Assembly (NCBI GenBank): GCA_003254925.1 | Contig: QANZ01034120.1 | Location: 70,699 to 134,698, forward strand | DNA: 64,000 bases | Direction of reading: 5' to 3' | Source: Chamaecrista fasciculata | Taxonomy: Eukaryota; Streptophyta; Magnoliopsida; Fabales; Fabaceae | Shown: one piece after another, positions 12,301 through 23,921 of the stretch | Position numbering within the stretch: the stretch's first letter is position 1 | How the letters are laid out: each line of letters opens with the position of its first letter | Program-made: the position numbers and the translations under genes | Notes under the pieces: generated by a model | Told to the model about the DNA's origin: nothing | The model's database searches: none | Seen by the model: the letters and a program-made list of their open reading frames with translations, nothing else

Positions 12301-15300
12301 TATAATCACATAATGTATATTCTCATCCTATAAAATAAAATAAATAAGCACTATTCAAGTATTCATCATTGTTTTGACAAATTTTATGGGTATTCAACTA
12401 TTCATCCCTGGCTGGTTGTTATATAATATTGTTGTTTTCATCTAGATTCTAGAATAAAGACATATCTGAAGTTTTTGGCCAAAGACAACAGATAGTGAAC
12501 CTTATTACATTAGACTTATCATCTTCTCATTTATTTCTCCTTTTGATGAGACAGAAAGATGGCCAATATTAAGAACCAATCTGAGTGAATAGGGGATATA
12601 ATATCTCAATCAACTATGTCAAGTCCTATAAACACCCGTGTAAACAAAATTATCTTACTAATTAACGCTTAGGAGCATCAGTGATGTTGTTTTGCTCTTA
12701 AGTGTCACCAAAATTTGATGAAAAAAGAAATCATCAAAGAAAACTAGAGGACTAAAAAGATAAGGAAAATAAACCTCTTCAAAGTAACTTCGTAAAAAGA
12801 AAAAAAGGATTACCATCCAGTCGTGAAAAGCCCCCCATTGGTACCACTAGTAGTATTGGTAAGTCCACCAACTAAATTTCCAGCAAGCATTTCGGATGAA
12901 GATTGTTCAGATTTATTATGAGACTGTGACCCCTGTATCCTCTTATCTGCAATGGCATCTCTAGGTAAGACCTCATGCAAAATAGGAATGACAGTCCGAG
13001 CATTATCCAAGAACAAGTGTCTGCAAAATTACTATCTTGACTAAAAAAATACAACAATAAAAACAATTAATGTAATACTCTCAAGTAATTTGTGCATAAA
13101 AAAAGCATGTGATTTCCGATAAATGAGATTGGAGAGGAGATTGTGATACATAGATCATTCATTACTCCAAGTTCTTAAAATACGAGACAAATGTAATGTA
13201 GCATTCTGCACTATAAGTGATAAATATAAGATGAAATTTACAGCAAACTCTCAAGACTACATACTATCGCCAATAGAGCCACCACTTAAAATATCATCAA
13301 GCGAAACACTTCCTATATCATCTCGAATAAGTGTTGGGCTGGCAGATTCCAAAACCTCATCTGATAATGTGGTTCTCACAGCTATGCATCTGCAAACAAT
13401 GAAAACAACAGGAACTTACACTTAATTTGGTCTCTATAGATTTTAGTTAGAGTAGCAAATTTTATAGCTATTCCCAAAATACCTCATCTCAGCAGCTTTG
13501 GCAGCTTGAACTCCAGCCAAGGCATCTTCTATAACAATACACTGGGAAAATATTGGAGGAGATTACTTTTGCCAAATATCAACTTGAGAGAAAATATATC
13601 CATTCGTTCACATGACTTCATAAGGATATTAACCTTGATGATAAATGATACCAAATTTTATATCAAACCTCAGAAAAGCAAGCTTGGTACTAAATTGACT
13701 AAAAATAACAATATGCCCACTATGTAACTCACAAACTCTAGATCCATTTTCACAATCCCAAAATTTGAAATTGCATAAACAATTTTAAGCTACTAGGAAG
13801 AGATTTTGATGAACACATCAAGTATAAACCAGGCTATTTGCGTAGGGTTCTGACCAGTGGATAAGGACTTGTGCCTTGGTTCTTCCCCTCTCCGAACATT
13901 CCATACTACCCAAGTCCCCATTAGATTTCAAGTTAGTTACTTAGTTTAGAACATTCAAGAAGTTTAACACCAATATAAAGTGAAACACCAGCCTAGTATT
14001 CTTCTTGACTAGTGTTTTTGTCATTAGCTATGTATTTCTATTCCCCTAACACTTAACTATGATGCATAGCCGACCTTTTGTCAATTGCACAACAAAAATC
14101 GCCGCCTCCAACTTGTAACTCTAACAAGAACAATATACTTGCATACCTCACTAGGTGGCACATTCAATATTCTTGATGCAGCTAAAAAAATATCCGGAGC
14201 AGGCTTTAAATTTTCAAAGGCATCTGCGGACACAATGGCATCAAACCTGATAGAACAAATATAAGCAAGCAATCAGAAAAAGCTTTACATTAGATAGGTC
14301 ACAATTGAATCTAACAAACGAATTCATACTTGGAATTTAAGAGAAATATGTGTTAGACTTTCATAATTTAAAGTTTGAAACATAATCAATCTTTGTACAC
14401 AAGATGCAACACACAAGCACTTCATCTTTGAGTATTATCATCAAATGCCTCATTGTATATTTCATAATTAAACAAGTTGATTAGTATTCGCTTACATTGA
14501 CAATGGTAGGGCGGCCGCAGATAGATTTGCATCAACCTTTATACGATCAGCACTAGAGGCAACAGCAACTTTAAGGCCTTTGCTTTTGCACTGCCATTCG
14601 GTAGCAGGTCTCCTTTCAGCCACTTAAAGAGGCACAAGGTGATTAAATCATGTCAACCATGGTTAATCTGACATACCTGAGAAATTAATTCAAAGGCTCC
14701 AGGGAATCCAATTCCTGCTTCTGGTTTGGCATACTGAGAGAAGAGGAAATACTTTAAGTATCGTTAAAAATTAAAAATTAAAAAGTCGCATGAAGTGAAA
14801 AATAAATTATGTACCTTATCTAAATAAATTTCAAAGAACCTCTGTTTTGCAGCTTGAGGGTCAAATCCTTTGACTCCCTTAACAGAGGCAACACCTCCCA
14901 GAAAGTTTGCTTCGCCTTTCAGGTTTCAACGGAAGTAAGGATATCCATTCAAAGTAAACAACTCAATAAAGCAAGTGATGTTTGGTCTGGTTTTAGGATA
15001 GGCAAAGGATGCTAACACATTTTAAGTGTTTGGTGTAACAAACAATTTAACTGGAAGGAGTCAAGATTATATTAGAACACGACATTTTTCTTGAGTTGTG
15101 ACTCCTAGGCTTAAAGCCCAGTACGCTATCTTGCCATGTAAGTTCTCTCTATTCTTCTTAAAACAACTCCATATATTTTCCTTGTATTTTTCACATACAA
15201 ATCATCAAGAACATTATGAAAATAATAAGATGAACCTGATTATTACTACTTATGCTTTACTTCTAGCAAAAATCTAAGCCCACATATATAAGAACATTTG

Positions 15301-15924
15301 AATTATGATTTATGAAATACAATTGTCCACTGTAATCTGATATGAAGTAGTATTTGCAACATGTCTCAGGCGATATCACAAAACAATTGTCAGGATTAGG
15401 GATTAACTGCCATTGGGGACACCGAAATGAACGCCATGATAGAATTAAGCATGAATTGTTAGAGGCATAACTAACCAAAACAACAATTTCTTACCTCATC
15501 AATAACGAACGTGAAAGAAACTGAAGGAAAGAAAAAGAAAAACTAGAAATCCTAAGAAAGTACCAGTTCCCATGAATGGCACGAAATCCTCGACAGTGAC
15601 TTGGACGCCCATCTCGGCGAAGACATCAACGCCGGCTCTTCTGGAAAGATCTTCGCTGTTGCAGAGAACACCATCCATATCAAACAACACCGCAGAGACT
15701 TTCCCCCATTCTCTTGAAGATGGATTTTCCGCAGCATTCTTCTCTTCCACCTTGAGGCAAGCTTTCACCACGAATCTGGGTGACAAAACGAGGCGTTTTG
15801 ATCGGAAATGGAAGGAATGGAGGGGGAGTTTAATAGGTTTCACTCCTCTCAGATTGGAAGAGAACAAGAAAGCTGTTGCAGGGCGTGATAGAGTGGAAGT
15901 AGAACAGACTGATTTGGAGGCCAT
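3321..15924 (-). CDS. SOQ1: SUPPRESSOR OF QUENCHING 1, chloroplastic (HAD - thioredoxin-like - NHL protein)
   Basis: Twenty-eight exons (minus strand): 15924-15564, 14915-14815, 14733-14677, 14590-14496, 14246-14147, 13541-13483, 13389-13261, 13020-12814, 12229-12142, 12030-11952, 11562-11502, 11039-10964, 10882-10772, 9884-9789, 9302-9180, 8656-8459, 8377-8273, 8178-8114, 7708-7615, 7357-7200, 6912-6863, 6766-6645, 6428-6321, 5795-5703, 4914-4878, 4318-4071, 3946-3800, 3485-3321. They total 3333 nt, 1110 residues, in frame throughout. Order: transit peptide (about 1-55); HAD phosphatase domain with DMDGV (Asp82, Asp84); a membrane span at about 379-395; a thioredoxin-like domain with CCINC (Cys487, Cys490); NHL propeller repeats (about 600-930); a C-terminal domain. 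In Arabidopsis SOQ1 is a thylakoid protein that prevents the slowly reversible antenna quenching qH, with the lumenal part acting against plastid lipocalin. Length and order match that family, so the gene looks intact and functional. Confidence 0.95.
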
Positions 15925-16600
15925 TGCCTATGAGTGATGTAAATATAACAGAGGCATATTAAAAGCTTGAAAAAAACAACTGAAAATCATGTAATAACAA
16001 TCAGAAATAACGCGAGCCACGGAAACTCAATGATTGAAGCATGAAAACGTAACAGATGAAACTTGGAAAAACAATCAGGCATCGGTACCAAGTAATTTAA
16101 CAAGGAAAGGTAAGTTTTAAGAACTCAAAAACATGCCAAAACAATTATCGAAAAATCAGACAGTAATGCCCAACGATTTGTGATGAAAAAGAGGCGTTTC
16201 AAGTGTTCAAAACAAGTGAAAACATACACACAAAGTTTAGCGCCAAATCACGCAACAGAGGCGTGGCCGGAAAACAACGCCGAGCAGCGGTTTCGGCGAT
16301 CTGGTGGGTGGCGGCAGCAATGATGGAGGATTAAAGGTGGAGCCCAGATGAAGAGAGTGAGTTCAAGGAGTGTTGAAGATCCGTTATCCAGTTTTCTGGC
16401 CATTCATTTTCTTCATTTTTTTTTTTTGGGAGTTAATATTCGCGCGTCTAATCGTCATCGTTTGTAATGACAGTTTGAAACATTATTATTTTTTCTAAAA
16501 ACACAAATTACCTTCTTAATCTTAATCTTATTAAAAGAAAACTTTCTTTTGTTGGCCAAAAAAAAAACTTTCTTTTTTGTCACTAATGAATAAGTGTCGT
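15925..16600 (-). promoter_or_regulatory. SOQ1 5' leader and proximal promoter region
   Basis: This lies directly upstream of the SOQ1 ATG on the minus strand. The part around 16250-16400 is clearly more GC-rich than its surroundings, and transposon-like sequence starts at about 16600. No unambiguous TATA box was seen. The extent of the leader is inference. Confidence 0.4.
16248..16403 (-). promoter_or_regulatory. Possible upstream ORF in the SOQ1 leader (51 codons)
   Basis: An ATG at 16403 opens a 51-codon minus-strand ORF ending in TGA at 16250-16248, about 320 bases before the SOQ1 start. It would act as a uORF only if transcription begins upstream of 16403, which the sequence alone cannot show. 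The peptide matches nothing I recognise. Confidence 0.2.
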
Positions 16601-17240
16601 TAAAATCGGACGGTGCAGCCGGTTGAATCACCAACCAACAACTATAATGAGTTAGTTCAATCTAAAAAATCAAACTAACAGTTAGACTATATTCACCGGG
16701 CAGAACCGCTGAATCGACGGTCCAACCGCCCACTAATTTATTTATTTTTTTATTTCAAATTTTAACTTTTAAATAAAAAAAAATATTAAATTTAAAAATT
16801 TATATAGTTATATATATATACTAGGGGCTTTGCGTGCCCGTTACGGGCACGCAAATATGTATATAAAATAAATAAGGGACTAAATTGTTAACTTAGTAAA
16901 GAAAGAGAGACCAAATAGTAAATTTTCTCTTATTTTTAATTTCATAGACTATATTTTTAAACATGGACGACCAGAAAGGGGTGGAGTCATATAATATAAG
17001 ATGTTTTGTTGTATTTATTTTATGTCTTTGAATTATTCTTGTAATATACTTTATTTTACTTTAATAAAAAAAATATTAAATTATTAATTTTAATTGTGTG
17101 TATATAATGTTTATATTTTATATTTAATAAAAATAATTATTATTTATTATATTATCTCATTCGACTAATAATTTAACCGATTAAACCAATCAAATCATAC
17201 ACGAATACTTGGGTCTCAAGATTGATATGAATTTTAATTT
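16600..17240. repeat. Degenerate repeat with CCGGTT/AACCG motifs, split by a Helitron
   Basis: Short motifs of the type CCGGTTGAA, CGGTCCAACCG and TTTAACCGATTAAACC occur on both sides of a small Helitron (16821-17001). The same motif style recurs at 47861-47995, so both look like decayed copies of one dispersed repeat family. Boundaries are approximate. Confidence 0.35.
16821..17001 (-). mobile_element. Short non-autonomous Helitron, 181 bp
   Basis: Read on the minus strand it starts with TC after a host A (TCTTATATTATATGACTCC) and ends with CTAG before a host T. Just upstream of the CTAG lies a perfect 9-bp hairpin (GCGTGCCCG, loop of three bases, CGGGCACGC). TC start, CTRR end, subterminal hairpin, insertion between A and T and no target duplication are the Helitron signature. 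Related ends occur at 37163-37901, 40679-41003 and 56163-56503. Confidence 0.8.
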
Positions 17241-17774
17241 TTAGGATATGTGCTGGGCTTTCGCTGTTGAGTGATAATATGAATAAAGACAAAATTAGGC
17301 CCGTAAGCAGCCCAAATAATTTTTCTTTTTTCTTTTTTTATTTGGGATACTTCACGAAAACATAACAAAATTTTACTTCTTCTCGCCTCTGATCTATAAC
17401 TATTGAAAAATGATTAATGAGTAAAAATTTTGATGATTTGTTCCTCGGTGAGAGGTGAATATGATTATCTCTCTTTTATATAGTGAATGGGTTGTAAATT
17501 TATATCTATCTTATGATTTTGTTTATTTATATATCTTTAGGAAAGTAGGCCTGTTTTTCATTTGCCAACTATATGTCTTATTAAATCTTTTATATCCATG
17601 ACTATATATACCTTTTCAAATGAGATTTGAAGTTTAACAAAAAAAAAATCTGGTGTTAAATTAATCGTAGCAGAAATTATGTGTACTTTCGTTCCAAAAT
17701 AAGGAAAAAAAAATCAATTAGTCCACCAGTCCAGGGATTAGTATCCGCACATGTGAACAAATAACTTAGACGAG

Positions 17775-18049
17775 AAACTTTGCGTGCCCGTTATGTGAAA
17801 TATAAAATAATTTGTTAAGAGAGAATATCACATGGTATTAAAGTGTCACTTTTTAAATCACCGGGTATTAAAGTGAAATATGACCAAACTATAGGGTACC
17901 AAACTGTAATTTACCCATTTTTTATGGAGCTTAAAATATTAATGAAAATAAAAAATAACTTATATGGTGTGAGACTTGAGAGAACGTGAGCTAGAGGAAA
18001 GTGTGTGATTTTTTTTTCTTTTTTAATTTTTTAATTTAATAATTTTGAC
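17775..18049 (-). mobile_element. Truncated Helitron of the same family
   Basis: The 3'-terminal hairpin half (TTTGCGTGCCCGTTA) and the following internal sequence, which includes the GGTACCAAA-type segment, match the Helitrons at 40679 and 56163 in reverse orientation. The terminal CTAG is mutated and the 5' end is missing: similarity stops at about 18049, exactly where the GC-richer insertion begins. Confidence 0.55.
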
Positions 18050-18525
18050 CCACCACGGCTCCCCTCTTCTCGAGAATTCCTACATCCCTTATCAGTATAT
18101 GGACAGCTATCTCTCGAGCACAGGTTTAGGTTCGGCCTCAATGAAAAAATCAAAACGGAGCACCTAACAGCGTATCTTCACAGACCAAGAACTACGAGAT
18201 CGCTCCTTTCATTCTGGGGTGACGGCGAGATCATACCATTCGAGCCTTTTTTTCATGTTTTTCCCGGGGGTCTAGAGAAAATTGCAATCAATAGGATTTT
18301 CCTAATCCTCCCTTCCCAAAAAGAAAAACGTGAAATTCTTTTTCCTTTCCGCAGGACCGGGAGATTAGATCTAGCCATAAGAAGAATAGAATGCTTGGCT
18401 AATAAATAACTCACTTTTTGATCTTTGACCCCCTCAGTCACTACGAACGCCCCCGATCAGTGCAATGAGATGTGTCTATTTATCTATCTCTTGACTCGAA
18501 ATGGGAGCAGGTGGAGTGTATTTAA
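18050..18525. other. Probable nuclear insertion of mitochondrial DNA (NUMT)
   Basis: A block of about 475 bp with clearly higher GC (near 45% by eye) than its roughly 30% surroundings, sharp edges, and wording that recalls plant mitochondrial intergenic sequence. It contains a 62-codon minus-strand ORF (18253-18441) that I would not annotate as a nuclear gene. The mitochondrial origin is from memory of sequence style, not a match I could run. Confidence 0.45.
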
Positions 18526-19996
18526 GAAATAAAACTATACATGGTATGTAAATCTCGTACATTCATCTTCACAAAAAAAAAAAAAAAAATATTTCACAAA
18601 GACTTGCCATGGTNAAAAAAAAAAAAAAACATAAAATCTCGCAAATCCATAATATTGTTTGAATGAATCTCATCATTTCCATATTTTTCTATGATTTTTC
18701 TTCGAAAACATAATGCTGCCATATTATTATTTTACTTAATTTCTCTTTTCATCTTATAGTTACTACTTACTATCATATAATCATATTTATTATTGTCTAA
18801 GCCTGATTTCTGAAGTTTCGCATTAACTAATATAGATTTGAGTCACATAACGCATTTAATTATAATATGAGAGTCTAATATGAGAGTCACATAACTAATT
18901 AGTAAATACATTCACAATGTCTAAAATTTAGATACTTTGATTTGATCTGGATCATGATGGTAGTTAGGCCAAAGTCCATTGGTCTCTTATATATAGAGTG
19001 GATTTTCATATTGATTTCGTATCTTTTATTTGTTTTAAATTTATTTTGTACGTTTCTATAATATTTTAAATTAGTCAAAAAAAAAATATTGAATATGATT
19101 GTATTTTTCTCATTCTAAGTTCAGATGTAACAAATATATATATATAGTTACAAGTTTCTTTTAATGAGTTTGACAAAAAAAACAAAAGTTTCTTTTGACT
19201 AGTACTTTGAGACTATAAAAAATGTGGTCAAATTGAGTATTAAAAGTGAATAACTCGTTTCATGGTCAAACAAGTGAAATTAGTCATATCTGTCTCGTTT
19301 TAAGTCCGAATGCGACAAATTTGAAACTATACGCTAACTATTGAAGAATTATTTATTTGCCTAATTAAGAATGGTAGCAAATGATCAATTTGGAAGATTA
19401 TGAAAATATGTAGGACTAATTTGAAACAAATGACGAATAAGGGACCAATTTAAAATCTACCCCATACATAAGGGACCAATTTGAGAATTTGGCCTTTATA
19501 GTTACTACATAACATATCCTTATTTTCACATTTCAGCCTGAACTAATAATCTTATATTGCCTAGCACAATTAGAATGAAGCTCTAAAGTACTCAACATGA
19601 GTCAACCTGAGAAAAGAATGGTGCAAGATTCGGCATTAAACCTAAATTATTCAACCTCTGTCTATATAGCACATGTCCTTAGTTTCACATTTGAAGCCTT
19701 AACTAACATGGCAGAGCATAAATAGAATGAAGCTCGCTCTCGAAAAGAGTAATTCGGCATTAAACCTAGCAAAATTTTTCAATTTCTCTCTCTCTCTAAT
19801 CCATGCACCTCTCGCTAAAGCACAAATTAAGCAGTGCTCACATCATCTTTCTCTATCAGGTTATCACTTAATGAGAAGCGTGGTTAATGGACACGATAAC
19901 CAAAGATTGTGCATTTATAATTGGCATGGAATTGAAGAATAAAATGCCGCGCATTAAAGCCGTGAAATTAAATCATCAATTGTGTAACGTGCTGTG
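18526..19996. other. Intergenic, AT-rich, upstream of pectinesterase
   Basis: It contains A runs around a single N at 18614 and a segment (about 19200-19500) with GGGACCAATTT-like repeat phrases. No gene is visible. Confidence 0.5.
19500..19793 (+). repeat. Degenerate direct duplication upstream of the pectinesterase
   Basis: Three short segments recur in the same order about 120-160 bases later: TTTCACATTT plus GCC (near 19525 and 19683), AGAATGAAGCTC (near 19571 and 19723), and ATTCGGCATTAAACCTA (19628 and 19752). The spacing differs between copies, so this is an old tandem duplication with indels in the promoter region. Confidence 0.55.
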
Positions 19997-20002
19997 TATA
20001 AA
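19997..20002 (+). promoter_or_regulatory. TATA box of the pectinesterase gene
   Basis: TATAAA lies 91 bases before the ATG at 20093, a normal distance for a plant core promoter with a short leader. No competing TATA is nearer the start. Confidence 0.55.
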
Positions 20003-20092
20003 ATCAAAATTTGGGCTCCACTCATCTTCCACCACCATTAAGGTAATCTTAATTTCCGGCTAGCACCAACTTCATTACTGGCCGGACCGCCT

Positions 20093-22571
20093 ATGACGAA
20101 GCAGCTTCCTCGTTTAGTACTTTGTTCTGTTTTTGTGTTCTGCTCTATTTGGTTTGGTAGAGCAGATTTCTGTGGTGGGTACAAAATTGCACAAACCATA
20201 ACCGTTGGTGGTCAATCATCTGTGAGCTTTCAAACGATTCAAGCGGCCATTGACTCCATAGCCCAATACAATGCCGAATGGGTCAAGATTCACATATATC
20301 CTGGCACATACACGTACGTAATATACATTTGTTTGTTCATATTGGTTTTCAAATTAAACGATGAAAGCTAATTAAGGAGACTATGTATATATATATATAT
20401 ATATTTCATTAGCGGTTTTCTTAAATTTTCAGAGAAAAAGTTCAGATTCCTCTTGAAAAGCCTTGCATCTTCTTGGAAGGAGAAGGGAGAGGCGTTACTA
20501 TAATTACATATAATGACCATGACGAAACGGATACGAGCGCCACCTTCTCTGCCTTTCCAGACAGCGTGATTGCCAAGGGCATCACCTTCAGGGTGTGTAC
20601 ATTATTTGGTCAAATGTTCAAGTTGGTCCTACTTTATAGAATGAATTTCATTGTAGTCCTAAAGTTTTTTTTTTTTTTGGTTCCAAATTGGTTCTGAAAC
20701 TATTTGTCTAGTCCTAAACAGAGGAATAATTTTAGTATCTGACCTTATTATATATTTTGTCTGATATTTGTGTGGGTGAGTGGGTGCAGAACACGTTTAA
20801 TCTGGAGCAACCGCGAAGGAGAAACGAAGTGAAACCTGCACTGGCAGCGAGAATATATGGGGACAAATCTGCCTTTTTCGAATGTGGTTTCGAGGGTTTA
20901 CAAGATACACTGTGGGATGTACAAGGTCGTCATTACTTTCTGAGTTGCTACATTGAGGGTGCTGTAGACTTCATTTTTGGCAACGGCCGGTCCTATTACG
21001 AGGTATATTATATTTATGAATAGGGGTGTTCAAACTTCGGTTTGGATCGGTTTTGACATTTTTTTTCAACTGAACCGAATAAATTGGATGACAACTAAAG
21101 CCATCCAATCAATCCAGTCATTTTAAGTTAACCGAACCAATCCAAAACGACTTTAATCGGTTTGGATTGGATCGGTTAATCGATTTTCTATATATTCATT
21201 GAGTTATGTGAAATAAAAAGTGACTAAGTTTGAGTGTGAGAGACGACTAAATAAGGGAAAATAAAAAAAAAGAAGAAATTAAGTTTAGAGATAAGTATGT
21301 TTTTTATTTAATATAATATAAATAATATTTAATTAAATTATTAATATGGTTCGGTCTTTTTGGTTTTCAAAACCAGCCGAACCGAACTAATCGGTTTTCA
21401 TCCTTTTTCATCAAATTCAACCAATTAGATGATTGATTTTGGTCGGTTTTGATCGGTTTGGATTGGATTGATGGTTGAGTTTGGATTGGATTGGATTTGA
21501 ACAGCCCTATCTATGAATCATGAAGTAACGAATAATAAATTAATTGGCCAAAGTGCACTTTTGGTCCCATAACATTTGTTAAGGTCTCAATTTGGTCCCA
21601 TAAATTTTTTTTTATTGCACTTTTGGTCTCATATCTTTTGCTCAAGTTGCAGATTTGGTCCTATATCTTTGACTCATGTTGCATAATTGGTCCTATATCT
21701 TTTAGTCAAGTTACAGAATTGGTCTCATATTTTTGGGTCAGGTGTAGAATTGGTCTGATATCTCTGGATCAAATGGGAATGCGTTGAAACTTTTTGTAAA
21801 GATATGGGCCAAATTCTGCAATTTGATCAAAATATATGAGACCAAAAATGATATGGGACAAAATCTGCAACTTTTTACAAAGATATGAGACAAAAAAATG
21901 CAACAAAAAAAATTATGGGACCAAATTGATACCTGAACAAAAGTTATGGGACTAAAAGTGTAGATTGACCAAATTAAGTAAAAAATGAAATGAAATTGGT
22001 GGTGTACTACGTAGGATTGTACGGTGAACGCGACGATGTGGAGGCTGGGTCCAGAGATTACATGGAGTTATATAACAGCACAAGGTCGACAAACAGAGAA
22101 AGAGGTAAGTGGTTTTGTATTCAGAGGAGGATCTGTGGTTGGAAGTGATAATCGTCAAGTGATGCTAGGAAGAGCCTATGGACCATACTCCACTGTTATA
22201 TTTCATGAAACGTATATGGATTCCGTGGTCAAACCTCAGGGATGGGATGCTTGGAACTACCGAGGCCGAGAGTTAGTTTCAACTTTCAACTTTCAATCTC
22301 ATTCATTATTATTATCATTAAATCCCTCGTTACTAGCTACTGTTTAATTGCCTACTAATTAACGATGTGATCGATTAATTCAATTAATATATATATATAT
22401 ACATACATATACAGCGCTACTTTATTGTACGCTGAAGTCAATTGTCAAGGACCAGGTTCGGATACTAGTGGTCGAGTCTCATGGGAGAAGAAGCTCAGTG
22501 CTGAACAGATAGATCATTTTTCCAGATCATACTTCATAGACCAAGATAATTGGATTTCACAATTACCTTGA
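20093..22571 (+). CDS. Pectinesterase without PRO domain, secreted (probable pectinesterase 29-like)
   Basis: Five exons: 20093-20313, 20433-20592, 20790-21002, 22015-22271, 22415-22571; 1008 nt, 335 residues. It begins with a signal peptide (hydrophobic about 8-22) and goes straight into the CE8 right-handed beta-helix, with no inhibitor-like PRO region. It should remove methyl esters from homogalacturonan in the cell wall. Visible catalytic elements: Gln165-Asp166 in GLQDTL, Asp187 in VDFIFG, Arg251 in LGRAY. Two departures from the textbook motifs: Pro143 stands where the first oxyanion glutamine (QAVAL) is usual (here KPALAA), and GRPW is GRAY. Some PRO-less plant pectinesterases share such changes, so activity is plausible but not certain. 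The third intron (21003-22014) holds two transposons. Confidence 0.92.
21021..21509. mobile_element. hAT-like MITE in pectinesterase intron 3, 489 bp
   Basis: Termini TAGGGGTGTTCAAA and, inverted, TAGGGCTGTTCAAA. The flanking octamers TTTATGAA (21013-21020) and TCTATGAA (21510-21517) match at 7 of 8 bases, fitting the 8-bp target duplication of hAT elements. The interior is full of CGGTTTGGATT-type phrases and has no coding capacity. Confidence 0.75.
21546..21970. mobile_element. Mutator-like MITE in pectinesterase intron 3, 425 bp
   Basis: Inverted ends GGCCAAAGTGCACTTTTGG and GGTCAATCTACACTTTTAG, with an interior that is largely palindromic. The flanking 9-mers AAATTAATT and AAATTAAGT match at 8 of 9, as expected for Mutator-type insertion. 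Relatives lie at 23077-23434 and 28501-28866. It ends only 44 bases before exon 4. Confidence 0.7.
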
Positions 22572-23067
22572 TTTTGCCTACCATACAGGGAAATATATAA
22601 TATATCAATTATACATATGTATATGCTTGGATTTGGATTATCAGGAATTCAGGATACTGGATAATTAATTTTGTAGCATTTAAAAGAAAAAAACAGATTC
22701 TAATTAAGTTTTGACGTATCTCTGACTTAATTGTGTGCAATTATTTATTTTTTTTGTTCTATTTTTGGCTTTTGAGGTAACTGTAACTGCACCAGCCAAG
22801 TCAACGACTCAACGTCATTAGTCGGCCATATATATTCGGACTCTCTTTTCGATATTTTTTTATAAATAGAAAAAACATACGTAAAATATGAATTTAATGT
22901 AATGATAATTTTAAAAATAAATAAAGAAAGAAAATAATGTTAAATAAAAGTGAGTTTATTGAGAAAATTCCAATTAAGATAGGAGATTTACGGATAATAA
23001 ATTGTATTAAATGACAATGAGAATAAATACTTGATTTGAGTAAGGAAATTAGTGGGAGTGAGACGCT
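22572..23067. other. Pectinesterase 3' flank, intergenic
   Basis: AT-rich DNA after the stop codon, with no further gene or clear repeat. Confidence 0.5.
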
Positions 23068-23076
23068 AAAATATTT

Positions 23077-23434
23077 GATTAAAGTATATTTGATTCCATA
23101 ATTTTTGTTTAGGTCTCAATTTTGTCTTATAAATTTTTTTGTTGCACTTTTAATCTCATATCTTTTATTCAAGTTGTAAATTTGGTCCTGAATCACTTTT
23201 GGTCAAATTACAGAATTAGTTTTATATTTTTGCAAAAATTTTTACCGTCAATTCCATTTGATCCAAAAATATGGGACTAATTTTGCACCTGATAAAGAAT
23301 GAGACTAAAAGTGCAACACGAGACCAAATCTGCAATCTAAGCAAAAGATATAAGACAAAAAATACAACAAAAAAAATCATGAGACCAAATGAAGGTTGGG
23401 GTAAAAATTATGGAACCAAAAGTGCACTTTAGTC
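23077..23434. mobile_element. Mutator-like MITE with perfect 9-bp target duplication, 358 bp
   Basis: Inverted ends (GATTAAAGT... and, inverted, GACTAAAGTGCAC) flanked by AAAATATTT at 23068-23076 and again at 23435-23443. The interior is the same palindromic GGTCTCAATTTTGTC-type sequence as in the copies at 21546 and 28501. Non-coding. Confidence 0.8.
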
Positions 23435-23443
23435 AAAATATTT

Positions 23444-23921
23444 TATTAAAAATATGTTGAATTACATGATAATTAACTAAGAAAATAATAAATTTTTTAA
23501 TTATAATTATATATAATATATAAAAATAAAAAAATATTTTTAGTTCAATTAATATTAAAACATTCAAATTGTTAATTAAACTAGACTATTAATATATATT
23601 TGACTGAAAATATTTCAGTTAGATTTATTATGGTTGAAAAAAAAAATTAAACTTAGTGTATGATTATGCAAGTGAAACTGACAAGGGCCCACTGCAAACT
23701 ATTCATTGATTTTTGTGGAATCCGCAAACGCTACTTGGCACAATGCAGTTCAAAAAGCCCTTAACGCTAAAAAACGAAGGAAGCTTTAGAGCGAAAGTTG
23801 ACAGGTCACTAACGCCACGTAACTCTAAAGCCCACTTGCGCGAATGCAAGCTACGATCACCAAAATTCCCGCACAAAATCTCTTCACACTCTCTAGTCTC
23901 TACCTTCACCAAGATAAGGTT
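23444..23921. other. Intergenic and probable MAR1 promoter
   Basis: The first part is very AT-rich; the part from about 23680 is more balanced and probably holds the promoter and leader of the downstream transporter. No gene is visible. Two overlapping ORFs on opposite strands at 23703-23925 lack any recognisable domain. Confidence 0.4.

Noticed and set aside
15572..15937. 121-codon plus-strand ORF
   Set aside because: Antisense of SOQ1 exon 1; the minus strand has the transit peptide and HAD motif.
18253..18441. 62-codon ORF in the GC-richer block
   Set aside because: It probably lies in transferred mitochondrial DNA; no nuclear gene features and no conserved domain.
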